Notes: generated by a model not told the origin, from the sequence alone. A stretch of DNA of 64,000 bases from Takakia lepidozioides (GCA_030704615.1 CM060731.1:71280756-71344755), one strand, 5' to 3'. Shown: positions 11,190 through 22,601, counted from the first letter of the stretch. A program made the numbers and translations.

Positions 11190-13490
11190 GTTCTTGTTGG
11201 TTAAGGTCAGCAACATGACAGCTGCGTACGAAGACTTTAAGCCAGACCAGGATCTCAAGCTAGATCGGGAGGTCTTCACTCAGGCCTTCACGCGCAGTCC
11301 CTATCTTGCAGCGGTAGGTCCTTCCGGTCTCCTGTGTGTACTTACGCGACTGTTTCTCTCCACAGGACTCTGCTACTGGCTTCTCTCAGCTATTTCACGT
11401 TTGCTCCTTTATTGTTGATGGTCGTATCCCTGCCCCAGTGGCCCGTCTCCGTGGGGCCTCCAGATTGTTGGCTATGAGCAAACCCTTAGGTACTGGCATC
11501 CGCCCTATCGCAGTTGGAGAGGTTCTTTACCACCTTGTCAGCTGCTCACTTTGTCTTCAGTTTCGAGATGCCTTCTCCGGACACCTCTTTCTTCACCAGT
11601 TCGGGGTCACCAGTTCGGGGTCGCTACTCCAGGAGGTTGCGAGGCGGTGGTTCAGGGGATTCGTGCAGCTCTTGATCTTCATCCGGATTGGGTGGTTCTC
11701 CAGGTCGACGTCACCAACGCTTTCAACACTGTGTCACGAGCGGCTATCTTTTAGGAACTCCGTTCAGCCGAAGGAGATTTCCACCAGCTCATTCCGTTTG
11801 TTCGATTATTCTATGCATCCACCTCTCCCCTCTACTATAGTCGTCCTCGCCTAGGTGAGTGCTCCATCGTTCAGTCCGAGGTTGGGACCCGCCAAGGCGA
11901 CCCTTTAGGAGGACCTTCGTTTGCCATGGCTCACGTCCGCGTCCTCGCGACTTTCTTTTGCACAAGTACACTCATCTTGTCTTTTTCCGTCGGTGGCAGA
12001 CAACACGCACATTGTAGGCCCTACCTCACAGGTACTTTCAACTTACCATCATTTTGTCACCCAACTCTCCACCACCCAGTTCACAACGTCCTTCTTGGAA
12101 GATGCACTCCACCAGGATGTCACCCACACCGATCTCCTTCCTAGGCTCGGAGATGTACAGGTAGCATATGGAATCTTGACCAAATGTTTCCTTCAGCGTC
12201 CCTCATATCTCTTGCACATTGTTCCACCCAGCCCATATTTCCTATACCTCTTATCTGGGTTTGATAAGTATTACTATCTTCGGGAGATTGTTAGGACCAG
12301 GAGCTCTAGAGGGTGCTCAGGGACTTTTGCCACGACAACAAGCCACCCTGCCCGTCTCTTTTGGTGGTGTGGGTCTTTTGTCCACTGTCACTACCGCCCC
12401 GTCAGCTTTTCTCGGCAGTTGGGCGTTGATTGCGCTAGCCCTCGCTTCATGATTTCTCTGTGACCATCGTCCCATCCTTATGGACGCTGTTGCACATTTC
12501 GACAGTGACATTTTACCCTTCCAGCAGCATCTCCGCTCTGCACGAGATCTTTTTCCGGTACAAGCGCGAGCATGTCTACCACCATTTGAGCAGTTGGTTG
12601 CTTAAGGCCTTGACCATCTTCAGGAGTCCATTTTCGAACGCGCGCACCGTCATTCATTTTCCGGCATGCTCTCAAGTGCTTCTTCTAAGTTGCATCGAGC
12701 CCGACTTCTATTATGCGCAGGATCCGGAGCAGGGGCATGGTTGGCAGCACGACCCACTATCGCACATATACGTCTCTCATTATCTATTTTCATTACTGCG
12801 CTCCGCCTTCCACTTGGTTTGCCTCATCCTTCAGCATTGGGTCTTCAGCGCTGCGTCTGTCTTCAGCCCATCGATGACCTTGCCATCTATCTTTTCCGCT
12901 ATCCATGTGGTGGTGAGCGCACTGCGTCTCATGATATGGTTCGCGATGCGGTGACATCTATTGCTCAGGATGCAGGGTATCATGTACTGCGTGAGCAACC
13001 ACATCTACGACCCACGCTCACGTCCCACTCTACACGTCGTCGTGTTGACATCGTCCTATCTAGAGATGGTTTGCGTACCCTAGCGGATGTCGTTCTCGCC
13101 GACCCCACTCGAGCGGATCTGCTATCTCGCGCAGCTACCACACCAGGCATGACAGCCACTGTAGCAGCTCAGGCCAATAAACGCGACTACAGCGATCGTC
13201 ACCCCACCGACAGATTTCTTCCGCTGGCGGTCGAGATATTTGGCTCATTGCACCTACACTTCGACGATTTCCTGTGGACATGTGCACATCATGCAGCCAA
13301 GAGCGGGTCCACTGGCATCCCACATACCTCTGTCCTTGTCACCTACTATCGACAACGTGTTTCAGTTGCTTTGCAGAGAGCACAAGCATTATTTATTTTA
13401 CATCGGGCTGATGTGGCTAGCTCCGCGTCATCTCATCTTCCGCCTATGCCTGACACTTTGCCTATCTCCTTGCCTGATCTCCTCTAGGTT
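11190..13490 (+). mobile_element. Decayed non-LTR retrotransposon with RT and C-terminal endonuclease-like region
   Basis: A reverse transcriptase is read across several frames: GPSGLLCVYLRD (about 11.3 kb), LLAMSKPLGTGIRPIAVGEV, motif A as VVLQVDVTNAFNTV (about 11.70 kb), motif B as GTRQGDPLGG (about 11.89 kb) and motif C as VADNTHIVGP (11993). The expected ADD is ADN, so the active site is lost as well as the frame. Downstream, 12666-13487 is one long frame: a degenerate C-x-C...C...H cluster (CVCLQPIDD, then ERTASHDMVRDAV) followed by RRRVDIVLSRDG and LADVVLADPT. That D...D spacing suits a PD-(D/E)XK restriction-like endonuclease, as in R2-type elements, rather than the APE nuclease of L1 elements. 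The copy is 5'-truncated, has at least three frame breaks and ends near a pyrimidine-rich tract at 13566. No target-site duplication was found. The endonuclease call is an inference from motif order. Confidence 0.75.
12666..13487 (+). pseudogene. Endonuclease-like C-terminal part of the non-LTR element
   Basis: The longest open frame left in the element (273 codons). The first third is Ser/Leu-rich and may be out of the original frame; a confident family match begins near codon 75 at GLQRCVCLQPIDD. It contains the presumed zinc cluster, the VDIV and ADVVLADP acidic pair and a C-terminal helix-rich tail (HFDDFLWTCAHHAAK, TYYRQRVSVALQRAQALF). No start codon context suggests independent expression; I regard it as the 3' end of a dead polyprotein. 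Confidence 0.6.
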
Positions 13491-13559
13491 GTTGGCTAGG
13501 ACGGTCACTTTGCTTGAGTAGCTTACTGTAGCTTCTGTTTTCTTCTCTAGCTGAGTTCT

Positions 13560-14030
13560 TGTTATAGTTTTTTTTTTTCTTCTCTTGTTTCTTGTTCCTC
13601 CCCCCCTTTTTTTAACTTCTCACCCTATGCACGTTCACCCATTGTACATGTTGTAAATAATGTCTTATAGGGTTTCATCATCTTTAAGACCTTTTTCTGA
13701 TTGAGTGGGCAATATCTTTAGGATGCCAGCTAGTGCCAAGTTTTTGTTTCTCGGCAAGACAGAAGGCCACGTCCACAAGTTCTGGCTAAACCCTAATATA
13801 TTTTAGCCAAAAAATCACATTATAGCCCAAATAACTATATTGTTAATAGTTGAATTATTGAAGGGGAAGAAGAGTTAAATCTCAAAGGGTGTCATATGCC
13901 CTCAAGAGTCATCCATGACCAAAAAAAAAAACCCTAACATATTTTTTATATTTATTCTAATGATCCCTTAGAGCCAATGTAAGGATCTCTTAAATTGGAA
14001 AAAAAAAAACTAAATTGGCTAATGTTACGT
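13560..14030. other. T-rich and AT-rich spacer
   Basis: Begins with T-rich and C-rich runs just after the retrotransposon and continues as AT-rich DNA with short A runs. A repeated phrase, CCCTTAGAGCCAATGTAAGG-like, leads into the repeat field that follows. No gene seen. Confidence 0.5.
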
Positions 14031-14760
14031 TCGTTGTAAGGATCGCTTATAGCGTTCTAAGCCGCTCTAAGGATTTCATAGCGCGGGAAAACAAATCGGT
14101 CAACCATGACGAATAAGATAAACCTTAACATATTTCTTACATTTATTCTAACAATCCCTTAATATCCTTAAAGCCAATGTAAGGATTTGTTAGATTGGGA
14201 AAATAGAACAAGCTAAATTGCTATTTACGTTCGTTCTAAGGATCCCTAGCGGCTCTAAGGATTTCATACAGCGGGAAAACATAAATAGCTAAATTGCTAT
14301 TTATATTCGCTCTAAGATCCCTCTAGGGTTTTTTAGAGTGGAAAAACAGAAAAAACTAATTTGCTATTTACATTCAATCTAAGTATTACTTAGAGTAAGA
14401 AAATAATAATAATAAAATTGCTATTTACATTCGCTCTAAGGATCCCTTAGAGCCGCTCTAGGATTTTCTACAGCGGGGAAACAGAAAAAGCTAACTTGCT
14501 ATTTGTATTTGCTCTAAGGATCCTTCAGAGCCGCTCTAAGGATTTATTAGAGCGGGAAAACAAAAAAAATCTAAATGGCTATTCATATTTGATCCAAGCA
14601 TTACTTAGAGCAAGAAAACAGAATAAACTATATTGCTTTTTGCAATTGCTCTAAGAATCCCTTAGAGCCGCACTAAGCCGCTCTAAGGATTTCTTAGAGT
14701 GATTAAAAAAACAACACATTCACTCTAAGAGTTTCTTAGAATCACTCTAACGAATTTTTA
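14030..14760. repeat. Degenerate repeat field of CTCTAAGG/CCTTAGAG palindromes
   Basis: The core GCTCTAAGGATCCCTTAGAG is self-complementary around GATC and recurs in varied form near 14070, 14247, 14310, 14432, 14512, 14650 and 14720. Between the cores lies a shared phrase, AGCGGGAAAACA..AAGCTAAATTGCTATTTAC. Spacing is irregular, about 60 to 120 bp, so this is a worn tandem array and not a perfect satellite. It has no coding capacity. Confidence 0.75.
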
Positions 14761-15900
14761 TTGCTGATTGAATTGGTATATCAGATTACGATCAATATTA
14801 TACATGTCATATTTGATGTATACATATGGATATTATATACTTATAACAATATACGAATATGAACTCCTATATCAGAATGGACTGGTTTCAGCCCTGGTTT
14901 TCACAAAAAAAAAAAAAATTGTATAGAGATTCGAACCCTTATAGCTATCCATTATAGCATACAAAATTAGGGCCCAAAGGCCTTAAAGATTAACCATAAA
15001 GGTTAAAAAAAATTGGAGATTTTGAAATGTAATATGATAAATAATTTGATTGAATGGATTTTGAATTTATTGAAATGATGAAGTCTGAGGTTGAAAACAT
15101 GATATAATATAGTATTATACATTATATATTTATTTATATTAAAAATATTTATTACATATTATATTGTTTATATAAGTTTTTAAATTATTATATATTATAT
15201 TATATTAAATTCGTTAAATATAAATAGTATATTTGAAGTTTTTTGAGATGTAATATGATAGATAACTTGATTTATTATATTTAATTGGAATGATGAATCT
15301 GACATTGAAAGCATGATATAATTGATAATATATTTTATTTTATAATACATAATTACATCATTATGTTTATATATATAATAATAATATTGATTCTTTTAAA
15401 TAAATATTTTAGTATGTTCATTTATAAAAATATATAAATTTTTAAGATTTTAAGTTTGAAATATGAAAATGTAATGATAAGAAAGTGATATGAATAATAA
15501 TTATGTAGTAAGTAAAATAACACATGATTGTAACTGATAATGATTGATTTATGATAATAGATGGAATGATAATTGACTGGTTGATGGATAGAATGATAGT
15601 TGATTTGTAGCGACGTCATTAGATTATAGCTAGATTTTAAAATACGTTTATTTTTTTTAAATTTAATATAATATAAATATTCATTCGTTTTTCATATACT
15701 TATTTTTAATATATATATAATTCTGATTATAAGTAAATATGTATAATCTCTAAGTTGTATATACTATATTGATATCATGCTTGAATATCATATACATTAT
15801 AGATTATGATGTAACATTCAAGTGGCATAATCACAATGTAATGAATTTTGATGATTTCTTGGGAATATAAGATAGTGTTTTTTGTAGTGTGTCAAATATG
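14760..15900. other. Very AT-rich spacer, no gene seen
   Basis: Dominated by TATATTA and ATTTATAT runs. A phrase GAGATGTAATATGATA.ATAA.TTGAT occurs near 15020 and again near 15245, hinting at an old duplication. Short ORFs here are random AT-rich translations with no family resemblance. Confidence 0.5.
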
Positions 15901-16860
15901 TTAGAAGAAAAAAAAAAATGAAAATGAAAAAGAAAGGACGAAGAGAAAAAATGAAGAGAAAGAAAGAAGAGAAACTTCTATTTCGCTGAGCAACTCACAT
16001 AGAAATACAAAGAACAGAGATAAAGAAGAAAACATAAATAAAGATAGAGAGTGAAAGAAAAAATAAATGAAAGGCTACTTAGAAGAACTAGGAGACATTT
16101 CTATTTTGCCACAGAATCGAAAGAACAAAGAAACATAAACAAACAACAGAAGCAAAGAAGAAAGACAAACGAAGAGGAAAGAAACAAAACGAAAAAGAGA
16201 AAGAACAAAGAAAAAGAAAGAATGGAAATTTCTATTTTGCTGTACAATTCACACAGAAATACAAAGAATAGAGATCAGAAAGAAACATAAACAAAGAACA
16301 AAAAGCGAAGGAAAAAAACAAATGAAAGCTACTCAGAACTAAAACTAGGAGACAGTTCATTTAGCCACGGAACCAAAAGAACAAAGCAACATAAACAAAC
16401 AACAAAAGCAAAGAAGAAACATAAACAAGGAGGAAAGAAACCAAAACGAAACAGAAAGAATGAATAAACAGTTCTATTCCGCTGAACAACTCACACAGAA
16501 ATACAAAGAACAGAGATAAGGAAAAAACATAAACAAAGAATAGAAAGTGAATGAAAAAAATAAATGAAGGCTACTGAGAAGAACTAAGAGACGGTTCTAT
16601 TTTGCCACAGAACCGAAAGAACAAAGAAACATAAACAAACAACAGAAGCAAAGAAGAAACACAAACGATGACAAAGAGCAGAACTCAGAGACAATTCTAT
16701 TCTACACAAAAAGCTTGCTTGCAGAAAAAAGTGAAAGAAATGATCCTCGTTCTGTATACTTATAGAGTTTTCAAAGGAAAAAAAGACAACAGAATGAAAG
16801 AGAAAAAAGAAGAGAAAGTTCTATTCTATTGAAAAACTCACACAGAAAGACAAAGAATAG
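15900..16860. repeat. Purine-rich tandem repeat, unit about 250 bp
   Basis: The + strand is almost all purine apart from short interludes. The phrase GAAGAACTAGGAGACATTTC recurs in varied form near 16077, 16335 and 16575, giving a unit of about 240-260 bp. Each unit carries two related half-motifs: TTCTATTTTGCCACAGAA and TTCTATTTCGCTGA.CAACTCACACAGAAATACAAAGAA. The 79-codon ORF at 16051-16290 is only Lys/Glu/Asn/Arg-rich repeat translation. Confidence 0.75.
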
Positions 16861-17238
16861 CTAACTTATGAAGGTTTATTTGAAAATGGATGTCGGTGCA
16901 TTACAAATAGCTGTATGATCGTTTATCGAAGACAAAATCTTGTTTTAATTGTAATAAATGTTGTCACCTACAAATAAATAGTACATGTGATTCTTAAAGT
17001 TGATATATTTATTATAGTTTGTTTTTATTTTCCCCCCTTAGGACTCCTTAGGGTTGCCCTAAGGAGTCCTAAAGGCAATAAAAAAATAACAATTTGCATC
17101 TTTTTATTCGACTCTCTTAATTAATTACAGTAGAAAGAAAAAATAGATTGAAATACTTAGAATCAGATTGTTACATGTCCAATCTTTAGATGTTTAGAAA
17201 ATGAAAGTGAGACTCAATGTTGTGTGATAGATCTTTGA

Positions 17239-17261
17239 ATATATATATATATATATATATA
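17239..17261. repeat. (AT)n microsatellite
   Basis: About eleven uninterrupted AT units within AT-rich spacer. Confidence 0.9.
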
Positions 17262-18389
17262 ACATACTTGTTTAAGAGCATGGTGTAGTTATAAGTGACT
17301 GGTTGTATAAAAGTTAAATTTTGCATAACATTTTATTTATTTATTATTATTAATAATAAACAGGGGTCTGGCCCTGGAAGCTTTATTGGAATTATTTGAA
17401 GGGAAAAAAAATTAAAACCCTTAGAGTGCCACAAGGCTGCCATGAGGCTGATCGCACGGAGACCGTGCCGGATAACTAAGAACAGTAACTGAGAGCCATT
17501 TACCTGGGCATCTCCGACCACAGAATTTCAGAGGCGTTTTAGCCTAAAATATAGAGTTACCAACTCTTACGAAGAGGACTTGCAACTGTTTGATGGAGAG
17601 ACAAAAGAAAATAAGCCGGCCCAAGTCCAGCGTAGACTATACGAGCCTTGGGGGGAATAGGGTTGAGCCCTAAGGAGAACGAGCCCTTTTGAAACAAGAC
17701 ACTATGAAACCGTGGCACCAAAGCTAAGACTAAAGTGGCCTAACGGATATTCCTACGTGCTAGAGAGACAATGCAGATCTCAAGCAGGGATAAGACCATG
17801 CTTTGGAGAACTAGTGGGTAAACTGCCATTGGAGGGATTCGGACCTGTTGGCGATTGTGGACGCCGTTGCAGGAATTATTTTTAATTATAAATATGTGTT
17901 GATTTAATTCGTACAGTAATATAACTTTTAATGATTCTAATAAGTTTAGGTTATGACTAAAAAGATGAATACTAAAAATAACTAAACAAATGATTAAAAT
18001 ATGAAGAACTATTAAATCTTTTATTGCTATGTGCAACTCGTTCTTGCACTTGAGTCTAGAACTGGTCTAAAAAACCAAAAAAAAAACGAAAACAAAATGG
18101 TCTCCTTCTATCTTTCCTGTCGTATACTTACCATAGAGACGAGCAAAACTTACGGCACCGGACCTACACCATGCTTGGTCTACTTCAGTTATCAAGCTAA
18201 CCTGTTAGTCTCCATCCTCTCCTTGTGTTTGTCCTCACTGCCACCCAAACAGCTCTCGTCGCTTAGTCTCTCTGGGGTCGGTGTCGCTTCTGTCGCTCTC
18301 ATTGGTATCTGCCTCCTACACTAGTCAGGATGGATAGCATGGGGCCTAACTAGTACCAAGTCTAAGGGTCTAGAGGCAACCCGAGGAAC
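17262..18389. other. Spacer, no gene recognised
   Basis: Base composition rises from AT-rich to balanced. The stretch 17400-17860 reads like old transposon or structured DNA but matches no family I know. A 62-codon minus-strand ORF at 17521-17333 has no recognisable domain. Confidence 0.4.
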
Positions 18390-18960
18390 CGTGTGAGCAG
18401 GGCGGCACAGCAAACCCCGCCCATGGGACACCAGATTAGACAGTCGGGAGCGGACTTCTTTCTGGCCCACCAAGCTCAAGCTCTAGTCAGGTCCGATGGC
18501 AAATCGTGGTTGGAGTAGGTTCCTCGGCGGATCATTCTCCATGTCCTCCCCGGACCCACTCGGCCTCCAGCCACCTCCCGGACATGCAGCAGGAGGAATC
18601 TTGGGAGGACCCCACTGACGCCCCCCGGAGACAATGGGGGAGGTGCTTCTCTCAATTCCCATTGACTGCACTCACCTGGACGCAAAGGTAGCTGGCCTTC
18701 AGGAACGGGGATCCTTGTTCACTTTCCAGGAAAGAAATAAGAGCGTGCCTCTGTTCGGGAATGGATCACTGCGCACCTTGGAGGATCGGGTGATCTTAAG
18801 CAACAATTCTGCCATCCTAAAGGGAGGGGATTCTTCTCAGTGCTGTTCGAGACCAAAGAAGCTGCTGAGCGGGCTCTGGCTTACAACCCACATCTCCACA
18901 GCCACCATGTCAATATTTTCCCCTGGTCGCCTGACCTGGGGAATAGGAATGGTAAGCTGT
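18390..18960 (+). pseudogene. Retroelement gag-like (DUF4283-type) remnant
   Basis: One + frame reads FFLAHQAQALVRSDGKSW near 18450, breaks, then continues from about 18745 as REWITAHLGGSGDLKQ, GRGFFSVLFETKEAAERAL and HSHHVNIFPWSPDLGN up to about 18945. This order (helix, 'GRGF..V.F....A..AL', then 'PW.P') is that of the DUF4283 domain found at the start of many plant LINE and retroelement gag proteins. It has internal stops and frame shifts and ends about 130 bp before the PPR start. The call rests on pattern memory, not on alignment. Confidence 0.5.
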
Positions 18961-19075
18961 GGGCCCCCAGAATTATCACTGTTTCACAGATCTCAGATTA
19001 ATACTTGTACTTTCTCCCAAATATCGGCACGCTTTCGGCTTTTACCTGGGCTGTTTAGCTGTGTTTGATCCAGAT

Positions 19076-21232
19076 ATGTGCACTGATTCACTGAGACAAG
19101 AGTCGGCGTCTGGCTGCTTTGGGGATATGAGGGCTCTATGTAAGGCAGGACGATTGAAACAGGCACTGCACATTTTGAACCAACAAGGCATTTGGGTAGA
19201 CTCCCATGATTATGTTTGTCTCTTGCAAGAATGCATTAAGATGAAAAGCCTAGCAGGGGGGAAGCAGGTGCACGCTCACATTATCGAAAGTGGATGCAAG
19301 CCAAACATCTTTCTATTCAACACCCTTCTCAACATGTATGCTAAGTGCGGGAGCTTGGTAGATGCATGCCAAGTATTTCACAAAATGCCTGAACGAGATA
19401 TGGTTACGTGGAATACATTGATAGCAGGATATGCCAAGCATGGGTGTGGCAGGGAAGCTCTGGATATCTATGAGAAAATGCAACAGGAAGGGGTGATGCC
19501 CAGCAGAGTCACATACATTTGTGTTGTCAATGCGTGTGCCAGCCTGGCAGATCTGGAGAGGGGCAAAGAGGTGCATTCTGACATCATCAAAGCTAGGGTT
19601 ATACCAGACGTTATTCTGGAGACTGCCCTTGTTGATATGTATGCCAAATGCGGGAGCATGAAGAATGCATGTCAAGTGTTTGACAATATTGCCCCACGCA
19701 ATGTGGTCTCGTGGAATGCAATGATAGCGGGATACGGTCAGCAAGGGTGTGGTATGGAGGCTTTGAATGTCTATGAGCAAATGATACAGGAAGGGATGAT
19801 GCCAGATAAGGTCACGTTTATTTCTGTTCTCAATGCATGTGCCAGCCTGGGAGCCCTGGATAGGGGCATAGCGGTCCATGCTCACATCATTGAAGCCAGA
19901 GTCATGCCAGATATCATTCTGGAAACTGCCCTTGTTGACATGTATGCCAAATGCAGAAGCATGAAAAATGCACATCAAGTGTTTGATAATATGCCTCAAC
20001 GAAATGTGGTCTCATGGAATGCGATGATTGGAGGATGCAGTCAACATGGATATGGTAGGGAGGCCTTGCAGATCTATAAGCAAATGCTATGGGAAGGTAT
20101 AAAGCCCAACAAGGTCACTCTCACCTGTGTTCTAAAGGCATGTGCCAGCCTGGCAGCCCTGGAAAAGGGCAAGGAGGTCCATGCTGCCATCATCAAAGCC
20201 CAAATTACCCTAGATATTGTTCTGGAAACTACACTTGTTGACATGTATGCCAAATGTGGGAGCATGAAGGATGCACGGCAAGTGTTCGACAACATGGCTC
20301 CACGAAATGTGGTGTCATGGAGTGCAATAATAACAGGATATGCTCAGCATGGCTGTGGTAAGGAGGCTGTCCAACTATTTGAACAAATGCAACAGGAAGG
20401 CTTAAAGCCAAACGTTATCACCTTTACATCTCTTCTGTCTGCTTGTAGCCATGTGGGCCTAGTGGATGAAGGTCATCACTTCTTTCGTTCCATGAGTCGA
20501 GATCATGGCCTTGCTCCTACAGTGGAGCATTTTGGCTGTATGGTGGACCTTCTTGGCCGCGCAGGGCGACTGGTTGAGGCAGAGGACTTAGTTATGAAGA
20601 TGCCACTCAACTCAGCCGCTGGGGTGTGGGGGGCCTTGCTTGGTGCCTGCAGAATTCACGGCGATGTGGCTCAAGCAGAACGTGCAGCCAAAGGCCTTCT
20701 CAACTGCAATCCACAGGATGCTTCTACTTACATACTGCTATCAAATATATATGCTGCAGCAGGCCGTTGGCACGATAGAGCAAGGGTCAGACAAATGATG
20801 GAGGTGAGAGGTGTAAAAAAGGACCTAGGCTGCTGCTGCATTGAGGTAAACAGCCAAGTGCATACATTTGTTGTAGAAGATAAATTGCATCCACAAATTG
20901 AGGAAATCCATGCTGAGCTTAAGAGATTGTCTGGGCAGATGATGGAGGCTGGGTATGTTCCCGACACACGCTTTGTATTGCATGATGTAGAGGAGGAGAT
21001 GAAGGAATTCTCTCTTTGCCACCACAGTGAGAAGCTGGCCATTGCTTTGGGGCTCATCAGCACCCCTCCTGGAACTCCACTCTGCATCACCAAGAATCTT
21101 CGGGTGTGCGGTGACTGCCACACCGCCACCAAGTTCATCTCAAAGATTGTTGGGCGAGCAGTCATTGTACGGGATGCCAACCGTTTTCACCACTTCCAAG
21201 ATGGGGTTTGTTCTTGTGGCAATTACTGGTGA
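19076..21232 (+). CDS. PLS-class PPR protein with E and DYW domains, RNA editing type
   Basis: Likely a chloroplast or mitochondrial C-to-U RNA editing factor: the PPR array binds RNA and the DYW domain is a cytidine deaminase. The ATG at 19076 (MCTDSLRQ) opens a 718-residue intronless frame; the frame extends further upstream but without a better ATG. PPR triplets run from about residue 40 to 500, with the repeated phrases VDMYAKCGSMK and VFDNM.PRNVVSWNAMI.GY. The E/E+ region includes CCCIEVNSQVHTFVVEDKLH. The DYW domain has the zinc/active-site HSEKLA, CGDCH and a terminal CSCGNYW. NYW instead of DYW is a tolerated variant. Four units of about 303 bp (from 19.26 kb) are unusually alike at DNA level, suggesting recent internal duplication. 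The N-terminus is short and a targeting peptide is not evident, so an upstream exon is possible. It follows a retroelement remnant on the same strand. Confidence 0.92.
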   Translation: MCTDSLRQESASGCFGDMRALCKAGRLKQALHILNQQGIWVDSHDYVCLLQECIKMKSLAGGKQVHAHIIESGCKPNIFLFNTLLNMYAKCGSLVDACQVFHKMPERDMVTWNTLIAGYAKHGCGREALDIYEKMQQEGVMPSRVTYICVVNACASLADLERGKEVHSDIIKARVIPDVILETALVDMYAKCGSMKNACQVFDNIAPRNVVSWNAMIAGYGQQGCGMEALNVYEQMIQEGMMPDKVTFISVLNACASLGALDRGIAVHAHIIEARVMPDIILETALVDMYAKCRSMKNAHQVFDNMPQRNVVSWNAMIGGCSQHGYGREALQIYKQMLWEGIKPNKVTLTCVLKACASLAALEKGKEVHAAIIKAQITLDIVLETTLVDMYAKCGSMKDARQVFDNMAPRNVVSWSAIITGYAQHGCGKEAVQLFEQMQQEGLKPNVITFTSLLSACSHVGLVDEGHHFFRSMSRDHGLAPTVEHFGCMVDLLGRAGRLVEAEDLVMKMPLNSAAGVWGALLGACRIHGDVAQAERAAKGLLNCNPQDASTYILLSNIYAAAGRWHDRARVRQMMEVRGVKKDLGCCCIEVNSQVHTFVVEDKLHPQIEEIHAELKRLSGQMMEAGYVPDTRFVLHDVEEEMKEFSLCHHSEKLAIALGLISTPPGTPLCITKNLRVCGDCHTATKFISKIVGRAVIVRDANRFHHFQDGVCSCGNYW

Positions 21233-22601
21233 ACCCAGCAATGTGAAATGACAGTTTTGTTGCTCAAAATGCGAGGGTTGCTCACAACCACACTAGGCAA
21301 TCAGGAGACGTGGTATTGCAGGACGCAGCTTATATTAAGATTTGGAGATGATCAAGCTGTCACTCATCTTGGTTCTGTCTCCGTCAATGAGGGTCAAAGG
21401 GGCCCATGTGGATCATAATCTGCCTTGTTGGATGGGGGAAACACGCTCTCTGGAGATTCCAGGGCATGACAAAAGCTCTGAATCTGGGATAGAGGAGGAC
21501 TGTGATTCCACATTTCGGACAAATGTATGCTGTGTGCAGTGGAAGTGGATGAAACCCCTCACGGAGTCAGTTAGGTGATATATTGATATATGTCAAATTC
21601 TTGGAAAGTGCAAACTGTGGGGAACGACAGCAACAGTGGGGACTACATCAAATCTCCATCAATTTGTGTGAGAAAAGTCTCGTTCTGGTGAGGTGGGAGA
21701 GGCGGAGCTGTGTGGGCTCATGCACAGAATGGGTTGAGCATGCAAGTGAGCAAGGCCTATCTGATTCTGGTGAGATACATCCTTTCTGATATCCAGTTTG
21801 CGAGAGTGAGGTTGAGAACTTTGCAACAAATGTGGACTACAGTTCTGAAGGAGCCTAAACAGGCCTTGTGGAAACTGTTGCTTGAACTCATCAGCTGCTT
21901 GAGAAGCGGGTCTCTTTGAATAGATTAGCATCACTCTCACAGAACAGAATTCTCGAATTTTACACTCATGAACATTGGTGATCTGACCAAAATTTGAGAG
22001 TGCTTCACAGACCCAGGGTTCATCTGTTCCAAACTTCAGCCTCAGAAGATTGTATGGACCTTGTTTCTCACCACAACCCAAATGACACAAAACTCCACTG
22101 GACTATGTATATGCCCCAACACTATTGGGGTCCACAAAAAGAGAACAATAGATTGTACGATAATGATTAAGGAAGGGACAAGGACAGTTCTGTTTCATTT
22201 TACAAGAGAATGTCTACCAGATAACATCCACTCTGGAAGCTTATCAGATGGTAGATTCAATTTTGAACCTGTGTACCAGCAATGTAAACTTGAGCAAAGC
22301 TCAAGACTCCATGGACAAGGTTTTTGGAGCCATGTATATGTATGTATGTAAGGTCTCACTATTTGTTGGAATTGCTTATGTCGCATGTCAATCCTTTTTT
22401 TGCTTTCAAAGGCTAGTTACATGCTGCACTTTCTTGCAGAGTTAACAGGTTATGTGAGTTACTGTTTAGACCATGTCTGTCTGCCAAAAGGTTGCTGGCT
22501 GTATCTGACGGCGCATTCCGGTAGTGAAGGTTTTGTGCAACCCAGCTCTTCGCCATGGCCCACACCTTCCCCTTCTTTGCAAGACAAAGTATCTTTGTCA
22601 G
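21233..22601. other. Spacer between tail-to-tail genes
   Basis: Lies between the stops of the PPR gene (+) and the TPR-ARM gene (-), so it holds two 3' ends. ORFs up to 143 codons (22090-21659, minus) occur but show no domain and no splice-linked continuation. No RNA gene seen. Confidence 0.45.

Noticed and set aside
17333-17521. Organelle-derived insert
   Set aside because: The tone of 17.4-17.9 kb is unlike its surroundings, but no plastid or mitochondrial gene could be read.
19313-20295. Long antisense ORFs, up to 228 codons
   Set aside because: Shadows of the PPR gene; their repeats mirror the PPR units and they have no domain of their own.
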